A stretch of 64,000 bases of DNA from Varanus komodoensis (GCF_004798865.1 NW_025335589.1:16202790-16266789), one strand, 5' to 3'; positions 47,601 to 60,184 are shown, counted from the first letter of the stretch. Program-made: numbers and translations. The notes: a model not told the origin generated them from the sequence alone.

Positions 47601-48095
47601 GTCTGTGCACCATAAGCCAGAAAAGTGTTCTGCTGTCCTCTTTTCCCTTTGGGGACAGGGAATGTTTAGTAAACTGTATGTGCTACCTACGCACTGTCAA
47701 CTAAATAACAAAGGATTATTAGGGTGTGATCATGAGCAAATTTTAACAGAAAAATGCCTACAGTTTCTGTCTTACTTGCCTAGGCTTGTAATTTTTACAA
47801 TAAAATTTCTGATGAGTATACTGGAATCTTATTTTGTTCAGTTCTTCCTGCCAGTAAATAAGCCTTAATATATACATGCTAATCTTTGTGAATGAGGGAG
47901 GGGTGTGCACAGAAAAGTTGGGAAACCACCAGACCATCAACAGTTGGTAAAAATAAATGGGATGCGTAGGAGGAGGATGGCTGTCCGGGGAGCCCGGAGT
48001 GTCAGATTGGGACCCCAGAAAGGCTGGCTTTAGCTCTCAGGACTAGATTGCTGAACGTTTGCTCCACATCTGTAGAGAAGGCCAGCATTTCTTTC
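44637..48095. other. Mostly unclassified noncoding DNA
   Basis: It contains a short TGTG run near 46238-46258, an AT-rich repeat-free patch at 46260-46440, and a GA-rich run at 46505-46533. Minus-strand frames at 45248-45682 (144 codons) and 45567-45881 (104 codons) have no recognised motif. Confidence 0.4.
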
Positions 48096-48099
48096 TTTC

Positions 48100-48322
48100 T
48101 TATACTTCTAGTCTGTCATTTTTCATTTCAAGGAACTCAAGGCCCTTTACATCTCTTCCACCTCCTCTTAATCGTACTCTGGCAACAACAAACCTGTGGG
48201 GTAGGTTGGGGTGAGAGGCTGTGACTGCCCCAAAGTCACCCAGTGAGCTTCATGACCAAGCGGGCACTGGATGCCCTGGATCCCCAGTCTAACACTCTAA
48301 CCACTGCACCACACCGGCTCAC
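48100..48322 (-). mobile_element. CORE-SINE, near full length
   Basis: On the minus strand: gtgagccggtgtggtgcagt, ggttagagtgttagactggg, core tgggtgactttggggcagtc, then ccaacctaccccacaggttt, ending with gggccttgagttccttg and a T-rich left end in plus orientation. Typical family order. Confidence 0.85.
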
Positions 48323-48915
48323 TAGCATGTAGTGGGAAAGGATGTGGAGTGGAACTAATGGATGCAGCCCCATATTCCCCATCTATGTGATTGTATTTAC
48401 ATGTTCTATAATTTTAATAGAGCTTAGGGTCAGGTTTACAGATATCTCTATTGCATTTCAAGCTATGGCCGCTAAAAGCAACAGCATAATGCTGCAGGGA
48501 AAAAAAGTGACCTGGACATTTACAACTGTTGCTTGGTGATCCAGTCTCTAATCTCCCTCCAGCTGTGGCTAGCATGTTTGAGGTTCCACTCTTTCCCACT
48601 CCTGCTAACAACCCATGTTCTTAATCCAAGGCAAACTGGGTAAACCATATGTTATATGTATGACATTTTTAAGGAACATGCTCAGAACTGGCCATGTCTA
48701 TTAGAAAAGTCTGGATTGAGACCATGTACATCAAGTAGAAATTTAGTCCCTTCCTTCCTGTATTGCTTTTCCTGATAAAGTGTGCCCTGAAGTTTCTATT
48801 TTGTCCAAGTAACTTCGCCAGGGGCTGTTACAAGCTTTGAGGAAGGATTTTTGGCATCATGGTCCTGATAAATATGAATTGGAAAAAAAATTCTTTAATC
48901 CCTACTGTAGTCTTT
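48323..48915. other. Unclassified noncoding DNA
   Basis: Nothing recognised. Confidence 0.4.
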
Positions 48916-49030
48916 AAGGCAGCCCTCCCTATTCTGGTGCCATTCCAGAATAGGGAGGACTACGGCTCTCAGTATTCCTGACCATTGATGACTCATGGTC
49001 TGAAGACTCAATGGGTCTGATGGGAACTGA
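48916..49030. repeat. Palindromic MITE-like element with local 14-bp hairpin
   Basis: The strings gcagccctccctattctggt and gactacggctctcagtattc, then ctgaccattgatgactcatg, resemble the left half of the family at 1396-1490; gtctgatgggaactgat fits a degraded right arm. A perfect inverted repeat, cctccctattctgg (48924-48937) and ccagaatagggagg (48945-48958) with a 7-base spacer, is embedded in it. Confidence 0.55.
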
Positions 49031-49032
49031 TT

Positions 49033-49402
49033 ACAAGAATATAACAAGAGCCATGCTGGATCAAAGGCCTATCCAGTCCAGCTTTCTGTTCACACAGTGG
49101 CCAACCAGCTGTATTCAGGAAACCTGCAAGCAGCACATGAGTGTCCTAGCACCCTCCTCCTTGTGTTCCCCAACAATTAGAAGAGAGGCATACTGCTGGA
49201 TACTGGAGGGAATATGCAACCATCATAACTCAAAGCTACAGGTTGCCTTGTTCCACATGATCTTGTCTTATTACCTTTCAAATGTTGGTGGCCATCCCAC
49301 TTTGAATATGCAGTGAGTGAAGAAGTACCACCTCCTTTCTGTCCTTAATCTCTCAACATTTAGCTTCATAGGACTGCTCATGTTGGGGTCTGGTATTATG
49401 AG
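49033..49402 (-). mobile_element. CR1/L3-clade LINE, 3' portion
   Basis: The plus strand reads acaagagccatgctggatca, cagtccagctttctgttcac, acagtggccaaccagctgta, tgttggtggccatcccactt and tttagcttcataggactgct, then ggtctggtattatgagaa. This is the reverse complement of the L3-type C-terminus and 3' end. Sense is minus. Confidence 0.85.
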
Positions 49403-49419
49403 AAGTGGGTCCTAGAAGC

Positions 49420-49622
49420 AAAAATGAGAAAACTCAGGCTGCCATACTTTGACACATCAGAGAAGGCCAGACTCACTGGAGAAGAAAGTCAAAAGCAGAA
49501 GAAGAAAAGGAAGATCAAATAAGAGATGGACTGACTCCATACAGGAAGCCACAGCCTTGAATTTAGAACAGCTTAGCTGGGATGTCATGGACAGGACATT
49601 TTGGAGGAATTTCTCAAGACAG
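49420..49622 (+). mobile_element. BovB/RTE LINE, 3' fragment
   Basis: It encodes in pieces the BovB C-terminus: DSLEKKVKSRRRKGRSNKRW, then TDSIQEATALNLEQLSWDV and MDRTFWRNF (frame 49449-49655). The final tail is missing. It belongs to the same sublineage as the copy at 26.4-28.6 kb, which has 'DRTFWRALVH' at the same place. Confidence 0.8.
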
Positions 49623-49655
49623 GAAAGGTACAGTTTTGGATTTTTCCCAAGCTAA

Positions 49656-51000
49656 TGCTGCTAGCTCCTGAACAGCATGAAATAGGCCCATGGGGGAGAT
49701 GTGACTTGTTCAATATATGGATATTTTACTTTTTGTTGCTTTTTTATCATGAACAATTTATCACTGTCACTGCACTGCAAGTGCTTCTTACATTTGTGTG
49801 GAATACAATATATGCTTGCTTTAAACCATTGGTCTTCAATATGTCTAGACCCAACTCCCACCTTTGATTCCCAACCTGATGCATAGTACCTATAGTACTT
49901 TTTCTTTACATGAAGAGATGTGAGAATCTGGACAAAGCACTTCATTGGACAAATGCTCTCCTGTTCCACAAACAGCTTCTACTGCATGCCAGTGCCCTTT
50001 CTGGCAGCAGATCCCACAAGGATAACACTCTGATTCAGCTTCCCACCTTTCACAAGGAAGAAAAGGTGATTAAAAATGGCAAGTGGCTGAATCCAACCTG
50101 GCCCATGTCGCATTTTCCTTCACTGTAGGCTAAGCCTCTTCTGGCATTTATTGCTGCTGTCTCTCTGTTTGGTCTTCTGGCTCTCTCAGCCTCCTAGGCA
50201 ACCACCCATTTTTTATCCCCCTAGCAATGGCCCTGCCTTTGTCAAAAAGGATTAGGAGAAGTCCAGGTTGGAGAATGCTGTCTCATAGCAAATGGCCTTG
50301 GACAGCTGAAATGCATAATTTGGGGAAGAATTTGACAAAGCCTCTGGTACTCTTTGAACTGGAAAACAAGTAGCTAAAAAGATTTGGCTTAAGTAAAAGT
50401 GAGGCAGTAGACAAAGCTGACGGTGCTACCTCCTCAGAACTTTCTTAGCTGAAAATGTGGTCTTTGGTTAAAACTCGTTGCCCACTGGGGAAATAAACCC
50501 AGGGTCATAAATGTAGAAAGTTGGCTTACTCTGCTTTTCTCTGAATCCTTTTAATAGTTCTCATTGTGCAGCCAATTCCTCATTATAAGACATTATACTT
50601 CACAGCTGGAAATAAACCCTTCAGGAAGCTGATTCAGAAAGTGATGTTTTAATGATTTCTTATTGATTGAACAGTCAATATGTAGCTCTCTTTTCTGGAG
50701 ACATGAAGTATTCATGGACCTTTATGATTTCATTGACTTTTCTGGTACACTCTTATTTTCAGAAGACACATGAATCATCTTCTCAAAAGCTTGTTTAATG
50801 CCACATACCTAGAATTCCGCAAAGGATCCCTTTAAAGTTATCAGTTCAAAATGCCTTTCTGGGGGTGGGGATATGGTTGTGAATTCTCAAGAATGTATAT
50901 AAGGAATCAAAAGTTGCAAAGTATCATGCACACACTCAAAGTTTGGGCTTAGTTTTTTAAACTTTTGTGTCTCTCTAGATTCAATGCAGGAGAATATTAA
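49656..51000. other. Unclassified noncoding DNA
   Basis: Nothing recognised. Confidence 0.4.
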
Positions 51001-51207
51001 CAGAACTCTAAATATCCCAGTGTGGCAGGTAATATGGTAACCACAGATCAAAGAACTCTCATGCCTAGTATCAAAGACTGTGTCTCTGCTGTTGCAGTAT
51101 CTCCTGCTTGTGTGAACTGTGGGCAGTTGGTTGGCCACTGTGTGGACAGAATGCTGGACTAGATGGACCCTTGGCTGATCCAGCAGGGCTCTTGTTATGA
51201 TCTTAGA
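51001..51207 (+). mobile_element. CR1/L3-clade LINE, 3' end
   Basis: It ends in gggcagttggttggccactg, tgtggacagaatgctggact, agatggacccttggctgatc and cagcagggctcttgttatga, a near-consensus L3-type terminus on the plus strand. The first ~100 bases are more diverged. Confidence 0.85.
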
Positions 51208-51714
51208 ATAAGAGTTGGACGTGACCACAAAGGCACACAATAGCTTTCTGCATTTGAAGTAAACAAGGAAAAAATCTTGCATACTTCTAAAGGGACAAAC
51301 ACTGTCATTTGGTATCCTTGTTCACTTCCTAAAGGCTCTGTAAATCAAACTATGAAATGAAAAGGGATTGTGTATTTCTATAAAAAAAAAAGCATGTAAC
51401 AGCTAATAATCTCTAGCTGAAGTACTGGGAACTGCTCAACACGTATCTGCCATTTTATCAGTATTACAAGCAGCATTTATGTTTTGTCCTGAGAATTAGA
51501 TACTGCTTCCAGAATACCTCTACTATTTTCATTGGTTGAAGTAAAGTAAACTGCATGCAACTGATTGTGATTTCTCTGTAGGAAAGAAAAGCCCTTCCTG
51601 CATCTGCTGGTGCTTTTTAAAAAGGTAATCAATAAATCTGTGTCTGGAAAGAAGCTGACAAGACACTTGCAGAACTTTCATTTCTGCAAACAGGTTTGCT
51701 CATATTCCCATCCT
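51208..51714. other. Unclassified noncoding DNA
   Basis: Nothing recognised. A short poly-A run lies near 51382-51391. Confidence 0.4.
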
Positions 51715-51960
51715 AGGAACATGTCCAGAGGAGGGTGGCAAGATTGGTGATAAGCCTAGAGATCAAGTTCTATGGGGAAAGGTCAAGAGCATTATGTTTG
51801 AAGGGCTGCATACATAATGAAACTTCTTCTTGTTGTTGTTATACTAGGTAGGACATAAACCAACAGGTTCTAGTTACAAGAAAGGGGATCTTGCTAAGCC
51901 ACAGGACAAATTTCCTGCTGGTATGAGCTAAGGACACCTGAACAGAAGTATGATGACATT
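51715..51960 (+). mobile_element. CR1 LINE, internal C-terminal fragment
   Basis: The string catgtccagaggagggtggc, then aagattggtgataagcctag, agatcaagttctatggggaa, tttgaagggctgcatacata, aaaccaacaggttctagtta and caagaaaggggatcttgcta follows the CR1 ORF2 C-terminal DNA order. Sense is plus. The terminal octamer tail is absent. Confidence 0.75.
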
Positions 51961-53685
51961 CCACTCAATTTCATCCCATTTAAGAACTCCATGAAACCCC
52001 AAGGACTAATTTTTTCCTATCATCTGGAAGCAAACTGACTGAGTTGTTTGTCTCATGGCAATGACTGTCCCTTGTCAAAACATATACCTTTCCTTTATAG
52101 CAATGACTCCCCATCTCTGTGATAAACTGAGCAAGTCTAGTCATCCCTGTAGTTTTTTTAGAGTGAAATCCTATACTTGTTTCAACACAGGTAGTCCTGC
52201 AGCATGGCCGACAGCGGGGATGCTTTGAGTTTTAGGGTATTTTTCTACCTTTGTTCTAAACTACCAGGAGAGCTTCAGCTATATGCAGTATAGGAATGAA
52301 ATAATATCTAACATGCACAGGATTCTGTCCTTAACATATTAAATAATATCAAGCTTCAAAGGAAGAGTCAATGCACCTGGCCATGGGAGACTTGTGAACA
52401 TTGTCTGAGCTTAGATGAGTAGCATAAATTAATCCAGCCCCCAGGAAGCTGATTAGATAAGCACCCCACTAGTTAAGACTTCCTTCCTTAGGATGTATTT
52501 GACAATGGATTTTGGTTCCCGAAGAAGTGATGGCAGATTTCTCTCTGTACTTATGGAAATACAGTCCATTATATTACCAACATGCATGTCCAAAGCTTAC
52601 TGCAGTAACTTTCTTTGTTTTGGTAGGTCAGTATAGTACCATCTTTACAGAGATAGAAAGGAAGAAGTGTCTTTTATTTTTGTTTCTTAAAGTTGCCTCT
52701 CTATTTATTAAAAATAGATCTTGCCACCTTCATTTTCTCGCAACTAGTACAGTATATTTTAAAATCCATCCCTCTCTGTGTACATATTTTTAAAATAATG
52801 CTGATCTTTAACATGCTCAAATATTAATCATTTTAAAATTGTATATGTATAAACCAGATGGCCTACTAGTGGCCATTTGATTTTAGTGCAATCCGCTTAT
52901 TCCTAAACCTTCCCCTGTGCGCACACACCCTTTGCTAATACTACCTAAGAATATAAGAAGGCTTGGGGGGCGGGGAGACTTCTATGCCAGGATGACCAGG
53001 TGGATCACAGACTAATAAACTCTAGTTGGTGACCCCTAACTAGAAGCAGGTTATTGTAGTATAGAGTAGCTGGAGGCAGCCAGAGAGAAGCACATTTTCT
53101 GGTCAGAGTCAAGACACCCTTCAAAGAAATAGAGAGGGTGCCTCGGCCTTTAACTAGCACAACACAATTAAAAGAAACAAGAAATTTCTGCTTCCTGGGA
53201 TCTCATTTCAGGTGTAAAGGATGAAAGCTTGACAGATTGAGGATGAGTCATGGCAAGATATAGAAATAACTAGTACCACAAATGTTGTTGCACAATGGAA
53301 GTATACCAAGAGGAGCGCAGTTTGCCTTCTTCTTTTTTATGAAGGCACCTGTGCTCTCTGGCTCTTGTTCATACAATTCTTGTTCATTTAACTTGGATTA
53401 TTTATTATATGCTATTGAGGCTGCCTATGCCCAAGCTATGAACAATATCACAGAATGAAATATTAAAGGGCAGGTTTATTTGTCAAGGACACACAAGGAT
53501 TAAAAATGAGCTGAATTCCTTAAAAAATGGCAGTGACTTGGATGGAAATTTTGGTTTCTCCTTTGAACAAGTGGGAGTCACAAAGGGGGTGGAGGACACT
53601 GCTCCAAGTTAGCCTTTGAGACCTGTTACAAGGACACGGAGTTTGTGGTACTTGTCATAAAGGCTTCTGGAGAAGTTTGATCAAC
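51961..53685. other. Unclassified noncoding DNA
   Basis: Nothing recognised. A 93-codon frame at 52512-52793 lacks motifs. Confidence 0.4.
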
Positions 53686-53870
53686 ACTGACACAGCAGGA
53701 GCCTTCAATTTTATGCTGTAATGAGGAGCATATATAGTAATTTGTCGGTGCTGGTGGCTCTGCTGCCGAAAATAAATGTGTAATGGAAGTTGAAAAAATG
53801 CTTTGCAGTATGCTTAAGATTGGTTAAGCTCTGAAATAAGCTTATGATGTTTGCTTTATTCTTCCACAGA
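53686..53870. other. Repeat-free block, candidate conserved noncoding element
   Basis: No repeat was recognised. The block includes ttttatgctgtaatgaggag, tttgtcggtgctggtggctc and tgctgccgaaaataaatgtg, with CpG retained in a CpG-poor setting. The call is weak. Confidence 0.25.
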
Positions 53871-55574
53871 TGCATTCAAGCACAAATGATTGTATAGGCC
53901 TGTGCATTGTAGGCAAGGCGTGTATCGCAAAATGCCCACCCAGTGACTGCACATAATTAAAATTAAAACCCTAAACTCCCACACATACTGTAGTCAGCTC
54001 CCACAAGGAGTTGGTTGGATCCAAAGGACTCCTTTCTGTGACAGAAGGGCTCCATCTGGTGCACCTTCGTACCCACCCTACAGTATCTCGTATGCATTAG
54101 GAGTGTTGGCAGGTCCATAACAACCAGGAAGCCATTTGTCTAAGCTTTCCTGAGTCTTCAATCATCATGCTTCAAGCAAGGATGTCTGAGGGAAATACAT
54201 GAGTTGGCATTCCTATGAACCTGATCTGTGAATTCTGCAGCAGATTGGCTTTTTTCCAGTTGCATGGATTCCCAGACTTGTGCAAATCCTCCCATACAGT
54301 CAAACATCAGACCACAAGTGCACATTAGTGCCGATATGAACTTGGGCTGATGTGCATTTACACTGAAGTGTACTTTTACTGATGCCCATTAGCACTGTTG
54401 CACATTTGCAGAAGTGGAATTGAATTCTTCTACATTTTAAAAAACCTGATTCTGTCCAGATGGCCGACAATCCACACACTGTAAACACAGTGAACAAAAT
54501 CCATATATCCCTAACTTCAAGAGAGTTGTTCAGGTACTGATGGACGCCAATAATTCCTTACCACATTCTTCACCAATGCCTCTCATAGACCCACTTAATG
54601 ATGTCTCACTGCAGACCTGTCACATCTGAGCTATGTGCTTTGAAATACTCCAAGCACACACAAACACCGTACCCCTATCCATGCCCCAGATCAGTATTTA
54701 TGATAGAAGATTTAGCAGATTGAAATCACTTGTCCTGACTCAAGATGACTTTCCACATGACAGGGAAGAAGCATAGGCATTGGATGTGATGGCAAGCTGT
54801 GCATCTTCTTTCTGTGAATCCAGGACTTTCGAGGAAAAGCTTATGCTCTCCTGAGTAGGATGACCACTTGCAAATTCCCCAAATAAAATAAATTGGTCAA
54901 CTAAAAAGAGATGATTTGCACAAATTGTATACCTACTAATTTATACACATCAATTCAGATTTAGAAATATTTGATTAAATAAAAATGTAATACTCCTTGC
55001 AACAAGGTTCTTGCTCTTCCTTCTTATGATTCTCTATCTTTAAACCAGATTAGGGGCAGTAGGGGCAGACAGCTCTTGAAATACTGGACTGTTATCTGTA
55101 AAGTAGGACACTTGGCTATCCTCCCCTTGAGGGAAATGTAGCACTTTTTCCATCTCATGAGGCGCTGAGCGTCAGAATGTACTTGTATGTCCTCTGTCAC
55201 TACTTGAACATTACACACAGAATTTAAGCCACTGCCTTGCCTTGCCTATTTGAGAAGGCAGAAGGTCCTAACTGGGGGGAACATAAAGGTTAATCTGAAG
55301 GTAACTTTTCTTATTGATTTGCACTGTTTCTGTGTTTGTTTTTCTCCTTGTAGAAACTAGAAATTGAGACACATTTCTTTACTGAAATATAGTCAGTCAG
55401 AAAATGGAGACTCTTTTGATCTGATTTGGTTGAAGGTCAGCACTGGTGCTAGGTCATATCTATCGATTTTGTTTTCAGATCCATGAAAGCATTCTGAAGT
55501 AAGGGGGAATACACCAAAAAGAATTTCATGCAGATGTTGTTTCGAAGTTTATGAAAGCTTTAAACAAAAAAGTT
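53871..55574. other. Unclassified noncoding DNA
   Basis: Nothing recognised. 54310-54420 has recurrent gtgcacat/tgatgtgcatt words but no clean tandem unit. Confidence 0.4.
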
Positions 55575-55715
55575 TTTCAGAGAGTTAGCTATGTCACTTT
55601 GTTGCAGCAAAAACAAGCATGAGCTGTTGCACCATAAAGACTAACCGACTTAATATAACAAAATAAGCTTTTGTGAACTAGAATTCACTTCATCGACTGC
55701 ATGATGCTTTATTGC
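55575..55715 (+). repeat. Widespread reptile interspersed repeat
   Basis: The words tgttgcagcaaaaacaagca, tgttgcaccataaagactaa, aaaataagcttttgtgaact and agaattcacttcatcgactg, then catgatgc, match in order a repeat I know from turtle and crocodile sequence ('gcaccttagagactaac... cataagctttcgtgggctag... cacttcatcagatgcat'). Its class is not clear to me. Confidence 0.6.
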
Positions 55716-56136
55716 GAGTTGTGGGTATGTAACACACATTTGTAGGGTTAGGTAGGTGGAACGAAACAATGAGACTTGCATTTTAAGAAGTATAGGTGGT
55801 GATAATTATGTTATTAGCAGTGGCCATTCATAAAACTGTTGCTGCTGTTAACACAAATATCCTGCCATTAACACATGGATGGATAGAAGGAAGGATGGCT
55901 GGATCAATTGATATGCCCAAGTTTAAGTTGGGAGGCTGAAATGTTTCCCACTGTTTGTTTGTAATGTTGCCTTCTCTGATGTCAGATCTGAATCCATTTA
56001 TTCAGTTACATTATGACTAGCCTTTTTGTTTGAGGCAGAATGTAGACAGGCAGTATGTTGGAAAATGAGCAGGTGTTTGAACTCCTGAGCAGGAACAGAG
56101 CTACCTTCTGGGTTTGTTGCAGGGTCTGGCCCCTGT
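55716..56136. other. Unclassified noncoding DNA
   Basis: A short (GGAT/GGAA)n patch lies near 55876-55900. Nothing else was recognised. Confidence 0.4.
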
Positions 56137-56290
56137 AAGAAGAGCTATGCTAAATCAGACCAGTGGGCATTCTGTTTGCTCAAGAGGTAATTAGTTGTCT
56201 GTCAAACCCTCAAGAAGAACATGGGAACAACAGCAACTGCACACTCATGTTACCCAGCGAGGGATATATAAAGGCATGTTTCTTTTGCTG
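56137..56290 (-). mobile_element. CR1/L3-clade LINE, 3' end
   Basis: The plus strand reads gtaagaagagctatgctaaa, tcagaccagtgggcattctg, aagaagaacatgggaacaac and tcatgttacccagcgaggga, the reverse complement of a diverged L3-type 3' end. Sense is minus. Confidence 0.6.
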
Positions 56291-57605
56291 TGTGACCTAT
56301 TATTGCTTAGAAAATAGTTGTTTTATATGGAGATGGACAGTTGATAAACAAGTACACATCTGTGACCCAGGGCCTGTGAGAAGGAAGTTGTCCAGGATGG
56401 GCTATAACTCACTAATGTTAGTGTTTTTACCTAAAAGGTACAACAGCTGGGAGGTGGCAACAAGTGGCGTTTTCTCCTTTTCTCTTTCAGTCTGTCTGAT
56501 AATTAGTTATTCCCAAGTAGAGTTGACCTTTTAATCTGTTTTCTTATCATCCCCCTGTTTCATCTTTACTTCACTGAGGGACCTTTGTAGTTTGAAAAAT
56601 GATTGAGAATGATATAATGATTAAGAATGATATAAATTTTATATCATTAAATTTAAATAAAATGGGTGCGAATGATATTAATTTTTACATTGGAGCCGGA
56701 TTAAATGTGGTTTCATTCAGGGGTTTGGCCATAGACAATGGATTTTGTGGAGCACTCTGGATAAACGCTGAGGTTTTCATATAAAGTGATGCCTAAATGT
56801 CCATTATAAAATATATCGAAATGAAAAGGTGTTTTTTTGTATTTAGATCCAGAAGCTCTGAATATATAATAGCACATGCAAACAGTATACAAACAAATAG
56901 AAAACAAAACCAGTGAAATGAACAAACCCAAAGAAAAAGAGGTATTACGCTTCTTTCACACACACACTAAGACAGTAAAATCTAGCAACGTTGTTCTTGT
57001 TTATCATGTTAACTCATCAAAAATGTGTCTATTTGGATTGTCACTTCCTAAAGTATTGGGGTCTCATATACCCTTAAACTCTGTTTATGCAAGAGAGGGA
57101 TGCAAAGCACTACCATTAAGACTTACTAGTACCTATAAATAAGAAAATATAACACTAGATCATTCTTGCAAATGATATTATCCTGGAACCCCTGAGATTC
57201 AACATCTTTTCCTTCAGATATCCCAAGACTTCAGCCATAATGACAAAACCAAGCTCCATTCTAGCATTAAAATTACTATGAATAAATAAATAATAATCCT
57301 GATCACTCTTAGAGAGAATAACAATCAAGTAATACAGCATGTAGTGGGCTTCTTGAGATGATACACATATTAGCATAAACTTAACAAACAAGATTGCAGC
57401 TCTGCAAAATCATTACCTGGAATAATTCACTGCTGCTCAGTCCACTTCTGATCTTACTACATAGGACCAGCAGAATGAAAAACTGACCATCCAACCTAGC
57501 CTAGCTATATATCAAGATGTGCAACAGATACATATTTCTCCTACCACAGTACTGTGATACTAGTCTTGTCCTGATAATTTCTACTGGAAATACCTTCTGG
57601 AACAC
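56291..57605. other. Unclassified noncoding DNA
   Basis: 56595-56690 is locally repetitive (aatgatata words). Nothing else was recognised. Confidence 0.4.
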
Positions 57606-57665
57606 CTAACAGTGACCAATCCAATGCCTTCCTGAAACTCAAAAGCAGGCCGTCCACAAGAGGGA
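57606..57665 (-). mobile_element. Possible CR1/L3 3' fragment
   Basis: The string aacagtgaccaatccaatgc followed by caaaagcaggccgtccacaa weakly resembles 'cagtggccaaccagatgcc ... cacaagcagg' of the L3-type end. Confidence 0.3.
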
Positions 57666-57759
57666 AATAAGCCAATAAGAAATAAGTCTTATTAACACTA
57701 AATTAGGGCTATTTCCCTCACTGTGTGCCAAGGGGGATTTACAGAACTTGCCTAGAGCA

Positions 57760-57910
57760 GCCTGGCTTGTTGTGTCATGCAGACCAGTCACTGTAGTTGA
57801 CTAGCTAACCAGAACCTATGGGCTCTTGGATGGTTCTAGTGTGGCTTGCTAACCATGACAACAAACCACTCTTACTGAGTTTGCATGATGTGACGAGTCA
57901 CGGCAACAAG
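57760..57910. repeat. Palindromic DNA-transposon-like repeat
   Basis: The left end ggcttgttgtgtcatgcaga and the right end tttgcatgatgtgacgagtc are imperfect reverse complements. Inner words (gactagctaaccagaacc, ggcttgctaaccatgacaac) are also partly inverted. This is the layout of a hAT-like MITE common in squamates. Related words occur at 59150-59265 and 60185-60375. Confidence 0.5.
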
Positions 57911-58250
57911 GGTAATTATGCAAATCTTCCTTGTCACATGCCCAGCATGCCCAGCAAGGGAAATAATCCATGATAGCTTGTTTACCCTTCCATGATCATA
58001 TGAACAGCTTATTTTCTCTTAGGAGTTTGGTACTGTAAACATACTGTCTCTGATAGGAAGGGTTCCATTTTGATACCATGACTAATATCTGTTGATGGAC
58101 TCATGATCCTCGGCTATTTTCTACCCCTTTTCTTCTAAACCTCCCAAGTCTGAATCAGGGCTGTCACTGAAATTCCATAAAGCTGCCTTCAGAAGGGCAC
58201 GCTTCTTGGTTTGTCTGAAGCCTTCTGCCAATCAACTTCATGTAATGTTG
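57911..58250. other. Unclassified noncoding DNA
   Basis: A direct duplication of the word atgcccagc lies near 57938-57956. Nothing else was recognised. Confidence 0.4.
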
Positions 58251-58800
58251 CAGGCATTTCATTATCTGACCTTGCTTTACAAGGCTGTTTGAAGCTAAAA
58301 ATATTTTCTTTGACTTGCAAATGAAGTGCGACTAAAGAGGTTATCGGCTAATTATTTGTTCCTTTCTGTCCTGCATGCATACAATTTCTGCAGAATATCT
58401 ACGCGTTTGCCCCTTGATGCAGGAAACAACCATAAATTGCTATTAGCAAGCCCTGTCAGTCAGGCCCTTGTGCCTCCAGCAAGAGGTTGTCGGGCCATCC
58501 AAAGTGATGTACAACCTCCAGATTTGTGGCACTGATGAAAACACAGTCAGAATGTTTCTCCACAGTCAGGTTCATCAGTAGCTTTATTGCCCTGGTGGAA
58601 ATCAATCACTGTTTCCAATTACGGACAATTGGGATGTATCCCCCCCACCTCCATTTTCACTAGACATGATGCTGCCTTCACATTGAAACCTGTAATGGAT
58701 TGGCATCATCAATGTTTACAGTTATTCTTTTGCCCATGAAAGCATTAAGAAAAAATGTACCAGAACATTTAGAATTGTTTCTTGATGTGAATAGATTCTG
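58251..58800. other. Repeat-free block, candidate conserved noncoding element
   Basis: No repeat was recognised. It includes ggttatcggctaattatttg, atatctacgcgtttgcccct, ccataaattgctattagcaa and caattacggacaattggg. Several CpGs are retained, and a 69-codon frame at 58326-58535 has no domain. The regulatory reading is inferred. Confidence 0.35.
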
Positions 58801-60184
58801 CATTCCTACTTTTAAATGCCAGTATATTTTCTATTGAACCGCTTTCTTTTAAAGAGGCATAGAAGTACAGCACATTATCTGGGAGGCTGATGATCAACTA
58901 CTATTATTTGAAAACAAGTTCCACTGAAGCCAGTGGTGATAACTTTCAAGGAAATTGCTGAAATCAGACTTGATCATGCTGAGCAAGAAGTTGTACCCAG
59001 AGGATGGGACAACATAGCTAGTACTCATTTCTAGGAGGTGTTGGTCAAAACTATGAGTAGAGCACCTGCTTGGCTCCAAGGACAGCATATGATCCTTTCA
59101 GGGATCTGGAGGACTCTATGTATGTGCTCACATTATTATTCTCTGGATGGGTTTGGACATCAAACTAAGCCATCCTGCAAATAAGCTATGCTGGCTTTGT
59201 TGTTTGCTGAACTATTCATGGTATACCAATTGAAAGCTTGGGCTTGCTATGGCTTGTTCTGCCCTCCCCAGATGGGTGGTGGAGGAAGACATGCTTTGAA
59301 TTGCCTCCCTCTCTCCCTTTTCGCCTCCTCTCTCTCTCTGGTGATGATAATTTTCCATAGTATTTTTTAAAAGTAATAGTCTGTACACCATTTCATTCAT
59401 AAGTTCAGTGTTTTTGTAGCTCTGATGCTCGGGACTGCCTGTACTGAAAAGGGGTGGGGGCAGAGGCAAGTAGCCTCAAAGGGGGTTGACAATACCCCAC
59501 CTGGCAATGTCGTCTTCTCATTTTAAGTGTTGAACTAATCCTCCCATTCATGATTTACTCAGGTCTCCAGCAAGTCTGGAAAGTGGGGATACTGGCTCCC
59601 CCATTTTTCATAGCTCCTTTTCATAGCAATCACTATGGTGTCTTTACATTAGAACAACTCTATAGAAATGTCCATAAATTGAATGAGTCTGAGAATAAAT
59701 GAAAGGGAAATTTCTGTACCTAGATTAACTGCTTCATTACTGTAGGTGTGAAGATCTCCCGGCATTTACATCCCAGCCACTAGTGTCCCTGGGTGTTCAT
59801 GGACTTGATTTTGGCTCAGCTTTTTCCCTGGCCAAAGATGATCACTGGAAAGAATTCTGGCAAGTGCAAGAGAGCTGGATTCTGGCCTAATCATCTCATC
59901 CCTAACCAGCAGTACCAAACACCGCTGCTCTATGGGGGCCATTTAATCCATGTTATGCAGCTGCCTGCTCAGTTTTGTTTTGTTTTTAAGCTGTCAGGGA
60001 GATTTGTGTGTGTCTTCTAAAGCTAAGCAATTTCAGGAGTAAGTGCTCTGAAAAGGAGCTAACAAAAGGAAAGAGATTTAACATTTCCTCTTTCTGGACT
60101 ATCTTGAAAGCCAGGGGATTATTACAAAGGTGGAGAACATTGAGAAGCAAAAGGTTCACAATTCCGAAGGGGAGATACAGGGTC
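58801..60184. other. Mostly unclassified noncoding DNA
   Basis: 59150-59265 contains words of the palindromic family at 57760 (caaactaagccatcctgc, gcttgctatggcttgttctg). The remainder is not recognised. Confidence 0.4.
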
